Below are positions 7,299 to 15,224 of a stretch of DNA of 58,875 bases, piece after piece (position 1 is the stretch's first letter; the number at the start of each line of letters is the position of its first letter). The DNA lies in contig DBTN01000017.1 in the NCBI GenBank assembly GCA_002307065.1, positions 1 to 58,875 on the forward strand, written 5' to 3'. The translations under genes were made by a program, and so were the position numbers. Below the pieces are notes generated by a model. That model was not told where the DNA came from. It saw only the letters and a program-made list of their open reading frames with translations, and searched no databases. Source of the DNA: Akkermansiaceae bacterium UBA1315 (GTDB lineage Bacteria > Verrucomicrobiota > Verrucomicrobiia > Verrucomicrobiales > Akkermansiaceae).

Positions 7299-8836
7299 CG
7301 GTTCTTTTTCAGCAGTTCCGCAAAGCGGGTGACTGCCGATTCGTAAACCGATCCGAGCAGCCGGTCCGGTTGGAGCGTTGAGCCTGGGGTCGCTTTGCAA
7401 AAGACGTCCTGCATCGATTGGAAATCGTGACCTGCGGCAGCAGCGGCGATGATTGCGGCTCCAAGCGCGGCGGAATTGATGACATCGAGGCGCTCGACCG
7501 GTGCTTGGAATACATCGGCGACGAGTTGGGCGATGCCGTCGTTTTTCGAGGCCCCACCGGTGAGGCGGATGCGCTCGATTTTGACCTCCATCCATTCCGA
7601 ATGAAGGCGCATGTTGAGAAACTGTCCTTCGAGCAGCGCCCGGATTTGCAGGGCGGCAGTCGGCTCGTCGGTGAATTCGGAAATCGGCCCGGTGAAATCG
7701 TGTCGTGGGGTGATTTCGGGTCCGAAAAACGGAAGCGTCAGGTTTTTTCCGGCCGATTGGAGGGTCGAGGCGAGCGACTCGCGATCAAACGCGGACCAAT
7801 CGACGTTGAGTTGATCGCGCAGCGCTTCGCGGGCCAGCGAGCCGTTGCGGAAGACGATGATCGACATGAAGCCGCCTGCCGGATTTCCGAACACGTGGCC
7901 AAAGCCGTTCGGGTCGGTCTTGGCTTCGGGCATCGAGGCGAAAAAGGTGTCGCTGGTTCCCAACGAAATCACGGCTTCACCGGAACCGGTCGCGCCCATG
8001 CCGACGAGCGAGGCTGGATTGTCGCCGGTGAAAAGTGCGGTGTCGCAATCGGGATTGAGGCCGTATTTCGTCGAGAAATAAGAGGAAATCCGACCTTGGA
8101 CGGTCGTCGTCGCGGCTGGTGGGAGAAGTTTTGCCGCGAGGTCTGGGGCCGTGGCTTCAAGAAGTTTTTCGTCCCATTGGAGCGTCGCGAGATTGAGAAG
8201 ATTCATGCCGGCTCCGTCACCAAAATCGATAGGGACGGATTTTCCGGCGATCACGGAGGCGATGAATGAGCTGACGAGATGAATGCGGCGGGTGTGCGCG
8301 TAGGCTGCGGGATCGGTTTTGAAAAAACGGCGGATTTGAGGGCCGGTGAATCTTTCGATCGGGATCGAACCAGTGCGGTTACAGACTTCGACCGCGCCGC
8401 CGAGTGCCTCTGCGATTTCCGCGCATTCCTGACCGGTGGAGGTGTCCATCCAGATCGGTGCGGTCGTCCGGCTGAGTGCGGGTGAAAGCTGTTCGACGAG
8501 GGATTTTCCTGCGTTCAGGGATTTGAGGCGATCTTCGAAACTTTCATCGAGATAGACCGAGCCGTGCTGCTGGCCGGAACCGGCGATCATCGTCACCTTC
8601 GAAAGATCCGTCGTGGCTGCGAGGCGGCTGAACAGCAAGTCCAGCGCTTCCAGCCACATGAGAGGATTCGAGTGCACCTCACCATTCGTCCCACCAGGAA
8701 GAAATCCGCTGGGGGACTGATAGTGCGGAAGGTCGGCACCGAAGTTGACGGAGAGTTGGCAGGTGATCGTTCCGGCGACGGGATCGATGATGACAGCGGT
8801 GAGGGATTGGGTAGAAGAATCGAGACCGAGGAACAT
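7295..8836 (-). CDS. xylB: Xylulokinase-like FGGY carbohydrate kinase
   Basis: ATP-dependent kinase of the FGGY family, most like xylulokinase (D-xylulose to D-xylulose 5-phosphate). From ATG 8836 it has 513 residues. It starts with the phosphate-loop FLGLDSSTQSLTAV, has the substrate region GSGQQHGSVYL, and the ATPase-fold motifs ISLGTSDTFFA and LTGGASKNDGIAQLVADVF with a C-terminal SAALGAAIIAA helix. A TTG at 8875 would extend it but lengthens past the family start. It is the last gene of the minus-strand operon, 42 bases after the Rieske gene, next to a xylose-isomerase-like protein, which suggests a sugar-like intermediate. The exact sugar is not certain. Confidence 0.85.
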   Translation of the reverse strand: MFLGLDSSTQSLTAVIIDPVAGTITCQLSVNFGADLPHYQSPSGFLPGGTNGEVHSNPLMWLEALDLLFSRLAATTDLSKVTMIAGSGQQHGSVYLDESFEDRLKSLNAGKSLVEQLSPALSRTTAPIWMDTSTGQECAEIAEALGGAVEVCNRTGSIPIERFTGPQIRRFFKTDPAAYAHTRRIHLVSSFIASVIAGKSVPIDFGDGAGMNLLNLATLQWDEKLLEATAPDLAAKLLPPAATTTVQGRISSYFSTKYGLNPDCDTALFTGDNPASLVGMGATGSGEAVISLGTSDTFFASMPEAKTDPNGFGHVFGNPAGGFMSIIVFRNGSLAREALRDQLNVDWSAFDRESLASTLQSAGKNLTLPFFGPEITPRHDFTGPISEFTDEPTAALQIRALLEGQFLNMRLHSEWMEVKIERIRLTGGASKNDGIAQLVADVFQAPVERLDVINSAALGAAIIAAAAAGHDFQSMQDVFCKATPGSTLQPDRLLGSVYESAVTRFAELLKKNR

Positions 8837-8878
8837 GCCGGAGCTTTCGCAGAGCGAGGTGAGTTTTCCAAGCAAGAT

Positions 8879-10120
8879 TTATCGAACCATCACCCCACTT
8901 TGTCGGATGCGGGACGCGAGGTATTTTTGGAAATGCCAGATCGGCTCTTCGAGGTGGCTGAGCCGCCCTTGGGAGTATCCGACGGATCGCATTCCACGTT
9001 GAGTGGCGGCGCAGACTTCCATATCTTCGAGGTGGAAATCAATGCCCGCTTGGATCTCCGCCTTCAGGGTTTCCTCGTAGCCCGGGGCGTTCTTCGCTTC
9101 TTTGGAAACGATCATGGTGGTGAGTAGACTGCACGTTTCCGGACCGGTTGGTAGTAATCGATACCAGAACACCCGATCGGGGGCGGAGAATAACAGGAAA
9201 TTCGGGACGCCGAGATACACCGCCCATTCGAGGCAGTCATTGAGTTCCATATCTTTAAAATTGGTGAAGGCATTCTTCGCAATACCAGCGTCGAGGATTT
9301 CCTTTTTCATGCTCTCCTTCAGCGGGAGGTGCATCGCGCTGAAGTTTTCATCATAAGGTTCGCTCCAGCATCCGCGGGCAGGGAGAAATGGTTCGAGCGT
9401 TTTCGCGTGGGCGCCCATGTGGTGATAGGCCTCCATGAAATTCTCGAGGAGGATTTTCCAGTTGAACTCGCAGTCCCAATGTTCCGCCCAGACCAATTCG
9501 CCGTCCGCCATGTCCCAGCGGTCCACGAATGTCTTGAACTTGCCATATTTCTCGGAGAGGGGTGGGGCGTCGCCTGAAAGATTCACAAAGACAAATCCTT
9601 CCCATATTTCGGAGCGGAATGAGTGGAGTCCGACTTCCGTCCGGTCGAAACACGCGGCTTGTTGCATTTCTGGCGCGCCCACCAATTTTCCTCCGAGATC
9701 GTAGCTCCAAAGGTGATAGGGGCAGAGGATGATTCGCTGATTTCCCGAATCCGGATGATCGAATCCGCTCGGCATTAAATCCATTCCCCGGTGGCGACAC
9801 ACTCGGGAAAGGACGCGGATTTCCATATCTTTTCCGCGAACGACGAGCAACGGCTCACCGCACAGATCGACGCGGACAAAGTCGCCTGGATTCGGGATTT
9901 GTGAGATATGTGCGAGTGAGATCCATTCTTTTTTGAAGACCTCATCTTCTTCGAATTTTTGAAATGTGGGATCGGTATAAACTCCCGCGGGTAAAGTGGT
10001 GGAGTGTTCTTTTCCCACATCGGCGGCGGCCAGAACTTGTGCGAAAAGCGAGAGATCTTCCGGTTCGGGGAAGCGAGAGCGGGTGGTGGGTGAGGGTGGA
10101 GCAGTGATGGTCGAGTTCAT
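8879..10120 (-). CDS. Rieske non-heme iron oxygenase, alpha subunit
   Basis: Terminal oxygenase of the Rieske ring-hydroxylating/N-demethylating superfamily; needs an external reductase, which is not seen nearby. The protein has 413 residues. The Rieske [2Fe-2S] ligands are Cys108 and His110 (CRHRG) and Cys133 and His136 (CPYHLW). The mononuclear iron site is in NFMEAYHHMGAH (about 227-238), with an acidic ligand candidate in the C-terminal FHLEDME. The single-component layout and NWKILLENFMEAYH recall oxygenases that demethylate betaine-like or carnitine-like compounds, but the substrate cannot be read. ATG 10120 is 13 bases after the isomerase stop; the frame is open upstream only as overlap. 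Confidence 0.92.
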   Translation of the reverse strand: MNSTITAPPSPTTRSRFPEPEDLSLFAQVLAAADVGKEHSTTLPAGVYTDPTFQKFEEDEVFKKEWISLAHISQIPNPGDFVRVDLCGEPLLVVRGKDMEIRVLSRVCRHRGMDLMPSGFDHPDSGNQRIILCPYHLWSYDLGGKLVGAPEMQQAACFDRTEVGLHSFRSEIWEGFVFVNLSGDAPPLSEKYGKFKTFVDRWDMADGELVWAEHWDCEFNWKILLENFMEAYHHMGAHAKTLEPFLPARGCWSEPYDENFSAMHLPLKESMKKEILDAGIAKNAFTNFKDMELNDCLEWAVYLGVPNFLLFSAPDRVFWYRLLPTGPETCSLLTTMIVSKEAKNAPGYEETLKAEIQAGIDFHLEDMEVCAATQRGMRSVGYSQGRLSHLEEPIWHFQKYLASRIRQSGVMVR

Positions 10121-10133
10121 GATTCTTGAGCGG

Positions 10134-10982
10134 TTAGAATTGGTTTTCGAAACGTTCGCGCTGGCGCAATGCGGTCCAGCGATTGATTTCCCAGAGATTT
10201 GCAACCGGCTTACCGGTGTAGGGTGCGCATTGAAGGTATCCGTCCGGTCCGAATTCCGGAGTGAGGGTGGTGATTTCAGTCCCGCGCTGATCCATCGATC
10301 GCCAGACCGTGTCCCACCAGCGTTCATGGGCGGCGAGAGCACCGGCATATTCCGGCGCCCGGGGGTCAGGGACTTGCGGCCCTTGAGCATAACCGACACG
10401 CGACTGGACGTGAAAAGCATGCTTTGCGGCCAAAGCGAGAATCGCGGGTTCCTCGTCGAGAAGGAGACGTTCGCTCACCACGCACCAATGGCTAAAATCG
10501 CAGGTGATTTTCAGACCCGGGAGTTTCTCTAACAGATCGCGTGTGAGCCACGGACTATAAGTATATCGACCGCGATGCGTTTCCGCCGAAATGGCGATGC
10601 TGTGTTTTTGTTCGAGGTTCATCAGCCCCGTGAAAAATTCTATGGCTTCATCCGCGCTCCAGGCGTCGTAACCGGCCATGGTGTTGATAAATCTGGGTTT
10701 CGCCTCGAGGCTCCGCACGACGGCTTTTTCCAGCGAAACGAGGTGGTCTTGTGCGGATTTGCCGGGCTCTGGGACATATAAACCCTTGGGCGTGCAGGTG
10801 CTGACCTCGGCGATCAGCTCCATTTTTTCCGCGGCGAATGTCGAGATGAACGATTCCCGTTCCGATTCGTCTTCGGGAACAGGCGCTTCGATTCCGTGAA
10901 ATCCCGCGTCTCTTGCGAGCTGAATCGCATCGAGAAGGGTGTCCTCGTGTCCCCAAAGCGTTTTGAAAAGATGAAGTTTCAT
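10134..10982 (-). CDS. Sugar phosphate isomerase/epimerase-like TIM barrel
   Basis: Xylose-isomerase-like TIM barrel protein (AP endonuclease family 2 superfamily), predicted cytoplasmic metal-dependent isomerase or epimerase. From ATG 10982 it has 282 residues: KLHLFKTLWG at strand 1, GFHGIEAPVPEDE at the first acidic position, ISAETHRGRYTYSPW with the metal-ligand Glu and His, and KITCDFSHWCVVSE with Asp and His. The start has a good Shine-Dalgarno (GGAGG, four bases away). The start overlaps the upstream SUMF-like stop in an ATGA, indicating coupled translation. Its place before xylulokinase suggests ketose chemistry, but no substrate can be assigned. Confidence 0.85.
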   Translation of the reverse strand: MKLHLFKTLWGHEDTLLDAIQLARDAGFHGIEAPVPEDESERESFISTFAAEKMELIAEVSTCTPKGLYVPEPGKSAQDHLVSLEKAVVRSLEAKPRFINTMAGYDAWSADEAIEFFTGLMNLEQKHSIAISAETHRGRYTYSPWLTRDLLEKLPGLKITCDFSHWCVVSERLLLDEEPAILALAAKHAFHVQSRVGYAQGPQVPDPRAPEYAGALAAHERWWDTVWRSMDQRGTEITTLTPEFGPDGYLQCAPYTGKPVANLWEINRWTALRQRERFENQF

Positions 10983-11692
10983 AATACCTCCTCGCGTACG
11001 ACGCGGAATCCCAGATTGTCCCAGCGCGCGTTTTCCGGTGCCCAATCTCGCCACGATGAACGCAGGACTCGTGGCAGATGATCCCACGCTCCGCCACGGA
11101 TCACTCGGCGGCCTTCGTGGCCGGCTTCCGTCCAAGCGGAGCCGTCGCAGGGCGCGTCGATGAAATGAGGGTGCCATGGGTCGATGACCCATTCGCAGAC
11201 ATTTCCTAACAGATCGGAAACTCCAAACGCGTTCGGTTGATAAGAGCCTGCTTCGGAGAGCCGGCCGGGGCCTACCGGTTTACCACGTTCGTCATAGTAA
11301 TAATTGGCATGCTCGGGAGAGATGTCATTTCCGTGAGGGAAAATCGTGATCGAACCACCCCGACAGACGTATTCCCACTCGGCTTCGCTCGGCAGCCGAT
11401 GAAGCCGACCGGTCATTTGGGAAAGGCGATCGCAATAATCCATCGCTTCATTCCAATTCACGCCCACCACCGGTAGACGATCGTTCGTTGGGAGTGGTGA
11501 ACGGGAGTTCATGACCGTATTCCACTGTCCGTTCGTCACGGGCAGGCGGCTGATCCAAAATGAAGTTTTGATGACCACCTCGTGGCGAGGTAACTCGACG
11601 CTGGTAACGAATTTATCATCTTCGATACCGCCCATCCAGAACCGCCCTGCCGGGATCTTGATCCAGTCGGAAGTCGATGGAGCGTGGTCCAT
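10979..11692 (-). CDS. SUMF1/FGE-sulfatase-modifying-factor domain protein
   Basis: Protein of 237 residues consisting of one formylglycine-generating-enzyme-like (SUMF1) domain. Visible signatures in order are IPAGRFWMGG, PRHEVVIKTSFWISRLPVTNGQW, LPVVGVNWNEAMDYC, RLPSEAEWEYVCRGG, GVSDLLGNVCEWV, RVIRGGAWD and the terminal NLGFRVVRE. The fold also serves EgtB/OvoA sulfoxide synthases and PvdO. The paired active-site cysteines of true FGE were not recognised and no sulfatase is nearby, so sulfatase activation is unlikely. In this operon it may be an oxidative enzyme of the pathway. ATG 11692 is chosen because the domain starts right after it; it is coupled to the isomerase by a four-base overlap. 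Confidence 0.85.
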   Translation of the reverse strand: MDHAPSTSDWIKIPAGRFWMGGIEDDKFVTSVELPRHEVVIKTSFWISRLPVTNGQWNTVMNSRSPLPTNDRLPVVGVNWNEAMDYCDRLSQMTGRLHRLPSEAEWEYVCRGGSITIFPHGNDISPEHANYYYDERGKPVGPGRLSEAGSYQPNAFGVSDLLGNVCEWVIDPWHPHFIDAPCDGSAWTEAGHEGRRVIRGGAWDHLPRVLRSSWRDWAPENARWDNLGFRVVREEVL

Positions 11693-11754
11693 GGCTGGAA
11701 TCGGAACTGGTGAACGCTGGGTCAATGTCGTGTCCTTGTAATGGGGTGAATCGA

Positions 11755-12837
11755 TTATTTTCCGAAGCCTGATGCCTCGAGTGCCTTCATCGGCGAAAGA
11801 TCGACACCGGCCTCCATGGGATGCGATTTTTTCACCGTGCCGAATTTTACCCACCAGTCGTTCGTCAGTTTCCAATGGTCCGCAATTTCGCCATTTTTTC
11901 CGAAGGGCGGTTCCCCTTCGATCACGCCCATGAATCGGGCGGCGTCTTGCCAATCAAACGGGTAAATTCCACCGTCGTTCGAACTGCCATCGGCCCCGAT
12001 CACTTCTTCGACATCTTTGACGGTGAACTTCAGCGCTTTGGCGATGATCTCATTTCCTTCTTTCGGGTTTTCCTTCCAGAATTGGACGGCTGCGAAATAA
12101 GCCTTCATCGTGAGTGCGGCCAGCTCCGGCTTATCTTTGAGAAACGAGCTGCTCATATACATGCCGTCTCCGAGCAGTGCGGTTTCTTTGAAATAGGGCT
12201 CTCTCGAGGTTTTAACCACTTTCGACCCCGGAAGGCTCGACAAAACCTTTCCGCCGAAGGGTTCCCAAAATTCTCCCCCTGCGACTTTGCCGCTGACCAT
12301 GGCGGCGACGGCGTCATCCATGATGACATTGGTGTATTTGACCTCGTCGAATTTTACTCCGTTTTCTTCGAGCCAAATTCCCATGAAGATCTGGGTCAGG
12401 CCGCCTTCGAGAACGGCGACTTCTTTGCCTTTGAGGTCGGCCGCGCTTTCAATTCCAGGACCGAGGATGATTTTGTCGGTGCCGTAGGAAGGATTTGTAT
12501 AAGCGACAAACTTGATCGGAACGCCTTGGTCTGCGGCGATCGGTCCGTATTCGACGGTGGACGAAGTCACGTCCAGTTGTCCGGCGGTCATTTGGCCGAA
12601 GCTCTCGTAGGGATCTTCGATGATTTGAATATTCAGATCAATTTCGGGAACCAGGTTCTTTTCCTTAGCGATGTACCAGTATGCGTAACCGGGCCAGGAG
12701 AAGAGCGAGATGTTCACGGTGTTGTCCACTTTTTCTCCGCCAGTCGCGGCGGTTTCTTTCGGTTTGCAGCCGGTTGTTAGGCAGAACGTTCCGACGGCGG
12801 CGAACAGACTTATTTTGCAAAAAGTATATCTTTTCAT
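11755..12837 (-). CDS. ABC transporter substrate-binding protein, NMT1/SsuA type (second set)
   Basis: Extracytoplasmic binding protein of the nitrate/taurine/hydroxymethylpyrimidine class, 360 residues. The N-terminus looks like a lipoprotein signal with Cys at about residue 24 (LTTGC), although the lipobox is not ideal. The mature part starts VNISLFSWPGYAYWYIAKEK, then SFGQMTAGQLDVTSSTVEYG, GTDKIILGPGIESAADLKGK and GGEFWEPFGGKVL, the classic two-lobe NMT1 pattern. It follows its permease by 32 bases; no ATPase is encoded in this operon. The ligand is unknown; tryptophans and tyrosines at the predicted cleft would fit a small cationic or planar nitrogen compound (inference). Confidence 0.88.
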   Translation of the reverse strand: MKRYTFCKISLFAAVGTFCLTTGCKPKETAATGGEKVDNTVNISLFSWPGYAYWYIAKEKNLVPEIDLNIQIIEDPYESFGQMTAGQLDVTSSTVEYGPIAADQGVPIKFVAYTNPSYGTDKIILGPGIESAADLKGKEVAVLEGGLTQIFMGIWLEENGVKFDEVKYTNVIMDDAVAAMVSGKVAGGEFWEPFGGKVLSSLPGSKVVKTSREPYFKETALLGDGMYMSSSFLKDKPELAALTMKAYFAAVQFWKENPKEGNEIIAKALKFTVKDVEEVIGADGSSNDGGIYPFDWQDAARFMGVIEGEPPFGKNGEIADHWKLTNDWWVKFGTVKKSHPMEAGVDLSPMKALEASGFGK

Positions 12838-12869
12838 TCGATCAATGGTTGGAGTGCAGCAGCTGAGAA

Positions 12870-13730
12870 TTATCGGAGATAGCGGAAGACACCGCGATGG
12901 ATCAGGCGGAAAGCAAGGTCGAAACAAAGCCCGAGCAGACCGATGACGAGGATGCCCGCCATGATGTCATCGACCCTCACAAAACGTTTCGCCCGCATCA
13001 TCATCGCGCCAATGCCATCGGTGGCGGCAACGATCTCGGCGATCACGAGATAGGTCCAACTCACCGCGAGCATTTGCCGTGCGGTATTGAGATAGTTTGG
13101 GAGCGCTGAAGGGAAGATCACTTTCAAGAGCAGATTGGATCGCTTCGCGCCGAGCGTGCGGGCACATTCCACCAAACCGGAATCGACCGAGCGGGTGTTG
13201 TCCATGAACAGCGTGATCAGAAAAAATACGACGCCAAGAATCAGCAATGCGATTTTTTGACTGTCGCCGGTGCCCAGCCACATCAGCAGCAACGGAACGA
13301 ATGAGGGCGCGGGGAGGTAGCGAAATGGAGAAACCAGCGCATTGAAAAAACTTTCCACTGGGGGGAATGTGCCCATCGAGATGCCGATCGGGAGCGCGAT
13401 GGAGATGGCGATGATAAAACTGATAAGGATCCTTCGGACGCTCTGAATCACGTCCGCTGAAAATCCTCGGTTGATAAAAAGGTCATACAGGGAAGCTCCG
13501 ACTTGTGCTGGGGTGGGGACGAGGGGGGACGGATTTCCCGCGGCCAGCCATTGCCAGAGAGCCAGGAAGCAGAGCCAAGCTGCCAGACCGAGTCCGATTT
13601 TTAGTGGAAATGGAAGCTCGCAACGAAAGCTGAAAAGCCGCGTGATCTTTCCCACCGCCCTTATCGCCGGCAAATCTCGACCGGTTTCGGTCGCATGCGC
13701 AGGTGGTGGAATTTGACGTGAATTGAGCAT
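12870..13730 (-). CDS. ABC transporter permease, SsuC/TauC type (second set)
   Basis: Inner-membrane permease of 286 residues with a cytoplasmic N-terminal arm (about 1-40) and roughly six helices. The coupling-helix EAA-type loop is visible as LVECARTLGAKRSNLLLKVIFPSALP, read here in two parts: ECARTLGAKR and VIFPSALPNY. It is the first gene of the operon running to xylulokinase, divergent from marR with a 127-base shared control region that holds an 18-base palindrome. There is no ATPase in its operon, so it probably uses the ATPase at 16675-17571. Confidence 0.9.
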   Translation of the reverse strand: MLNSRQIPPPAHATETGRDLPAIRAVGKITRLFSFRCELPFPLKIGLGLAAWLCFLALWQWLAAGNPSPLVPTPAQVGASLYDLFINRGFSADVIQSVRRILISFIIAISIALPIGISMGTFPPVESFFNALVSPFRYLPAPSFVPLLLMWLGTGDSQKIALLILGVVFFLITLFMDNTRSVDSGLVECARTLGAKRSNLLLKVIFPSALPNYLNTARQMLAVSWTYLVIAEIVAATDGIGAMMMRAKRFVRVDDIMAGILVIGLLGLCFDLAFRLIHRGVFRYLR

Positions 13731-13788
13731 CGGAATCGAGACAATAAGTTAAGTTAAATTAGCATAGAATATGCCATGATCCGCTAGG

Positions 13789-13806
13789 TATTTGCGCGCG
13801 CAAATA
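13789..13806. promoter_or_regulatory. 18-bp perfect palindrome, probable MarR operator
   Basis: TATTTGCGCGCGCAAATA is a perfect 18-base inverted repeat in the gap between marR and the divergent permease operon, 51 bases upstream of the marR start. Symmetric AT-flanked TTGC/GCAA operators are typical of MarR-family dimers. On the minus strand it overlaps a weak -35 (CAAATA) placed 17 bases before a TATTCT -10. A second small inverted repeat, GCATA-GAA-TATGC, lies beside it at 13762-13774 and includes that -10. Binding is inferred. Confidence 0.7.
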
Positions 13807-13857
13807 AAACAAATTGACCATTTTGACATCATCTTCGCTTGAAAGCCTGGCGGGTTC

Positions 13858-14394
13858 GTGATTGTTAACAGCACTGTGCACATTCCTCAACCAACTATTC
13901 CGAAAGGCCGACCTGATTCGCATCATGTCGCGTGGCGTGGTTTGTTAACGTTGCATGCAGTTGTTACTAAACAAATCGCCGCCGAGCTCGACGCATCTGG
14001 AACCCTTTCCTACAACGACTACGATGTCCTGGTGACATTGAATGAATGTCCGGGCCGACGTTTAAGGTTGAGCGAGTTGGCCGAGTTGACCCTGTTCAGC
14101 CACAGCGGAATTTCACGAGCGGTCACACGATTGGAACGCGAGAAACTGTTGCGTCGTGAAAAGTGTGAAACGGATGGGCGGGGGTTTTATGCGGCTCTGA
14201 CCAAGGCGGGTCGGCAGGCGTTGCTCGACACTTGGCCGCGCTATAAAGAGCTGATCGAGGAAAAATTCGCCAGTCAGTTGAGTGCCAGCGAAGCTGAAAT
14301 GATGGGGGAGCTGATGCACCGGGTGACCGCTTCGTTGGGAGATCATAGCTTTCACCATGTGTTTCCGCGTCGGCTGACCGATGAACCGATTTAG
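13858..14394 (+). CDS. MarR-family transcriptional regulator
   Basis: Dimeric winged-helix DNA-binding protein of 178 residues. The wing-helix core is visible: LSYNDYDVLVTLNECPGRRL, LSELAELTLFSHSGISRAVTRLE as the helix-turn-helix, then the wing GLLRRE-like segment here KLLRREKCETDGRGFYAALT. GTG 13858 is the start used; no ATG fits before the conserved region. It is divergent from the permease-binding protein-Rieske operon and convergent with the creatininase gene, with only 10 bases between stops. It sits between the two operons of the block, so it probably regulates one or both in response to the imported compound. The palindrome at 13789 is the likely target. Confidence 0.92.
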   Translation: MIVNSTVHIPQPTIPKGRPDSHHVAWRGLLTLHAVVTKQIAAELDASGTLSYNDYDVLVTLNECPGRRLRLSELAELTLFSHSGISRAVTRLEREKLLRREKCETDGRGFYAALTKAGRQALLDTWPRYKELIEEKFASQLSASEAEMMGELMHRVTASLGDHSFHHVFPRRLTDEPI

Positions 14395-14404
14395 TCCCCG
14401 GAGC

Positions 14405-15205
14405 TCAATATCGCGACCGGTGGGGATGGGGAATGCTGTCCCACAGCTCCGGTTCGAGCGGTGGCGTTTCGACGACGGCGAGATCTATTTTTTCGACCAA
14501 GGCATGGGTCATTTCGATAAAGAGCTTCTTTCCATCTTCGGCGTTTGCCAAAGAAGGTGAGCCCGTGACGCCATTGAGACTGGTTTGTGAAACCGGGTAG
14601 GAAAAAACCGTTTTTTGAGTGCGGTCGCGATCATCAGAACGGGAGAGGAGATCGTTGCGGACGAGGTCGGGGAATAAGTAAAGCATCAGATCAGTTTCCG
14701 CTTTATTGGCATGAAGATCATCCGCATCGGAGGTGTAATGTTTCCATATCTTCGGGGTGAGTTGGAAAACATTGAGGAGTGCAATTTGCAGTGCTCCGAT
14801 GTGGCGAAGGCGGATTTGATCCACCGCGACGCGAGCCGAAGCATCGTTTCCGAAATGAGAATTCACCAAGAGGATTTTTTTCCAACCGGTAGCGACCGCC
14901 CAATCACAGAGATCATTGAGAGTGTGGATGAAAGTTTCGTGGCGGATCGAAAAGGTACCGGGCCACTTTGCGGTGTGGCCTTGGGAGACGGTATAACGCA
15001 AAGTTGAAAGGACGGGTACGCCGGTTCGAGCGGATGCTGCATGGCATATCTCTCCAGCGAGAAGCGTATCCATTGCGACCGGAAGATGGGGGCCGTGTTG
15101 CTCGGTGGCACCGAGCGGAAGAAGCAGCAACCCGCCATTTTTTTCGCGGAGCTCGGCGATTTCAGGCCATGGCAGAAGTTCCAGAATGACGGGTTGCTTA
15201 CTCAT
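14405..15205 (-). CDS. Creatininase-family amidohydrolase
   Basis: Metal-dependent amidohydrolase of the creatininase/FAPy deformylase/MftE family, 266 residues. Metal and catalytic motifs are clear: PLGATEQHGPHLPVAMD (Glu35, His37, Asp46), YTVSQGHTAKWPGT, VNSHFGND and DLHANKAETDLMLYL. Family members open small cyclic amides or cleave formamides and peptides, so the family alone does not fix the substrate. It is the last gene of the transporter/GS-like operon, 19 bases after the ligase. Placed with an ABC importer and a gamma-glutamyl ligase relative, it fits breakdown of a nitrogen-rich amide, possibly guanidino-type (inference). Confidence 0.9.
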   Translation of the reverse strand: MSKQPVILELLPWPEIAELREKNGGLLLLPLGATEQHGPHLPVAMDTLLAGEICHAASARTGVPVLSTLRYTVSQGHTAKWPGTFSIRHETFIHTLNDLCDWAVATGWKKILLVNSHFGNDASARVAVDQIRLRHIGALQIALLNVFQLTPKIWKHYTSDADDLHANKAETDLMLYLFPDLVRNDLLSRSDDRDRTQKTVFSYPVSQTSLNGVTGSPSLANAEDGKKLFIEMTHALVEKIDLAVVETPPLEPELWDSIPHPHRSRY

Positions 15206-15224
15206 CGGGGTGTTGCAGTTGAAA

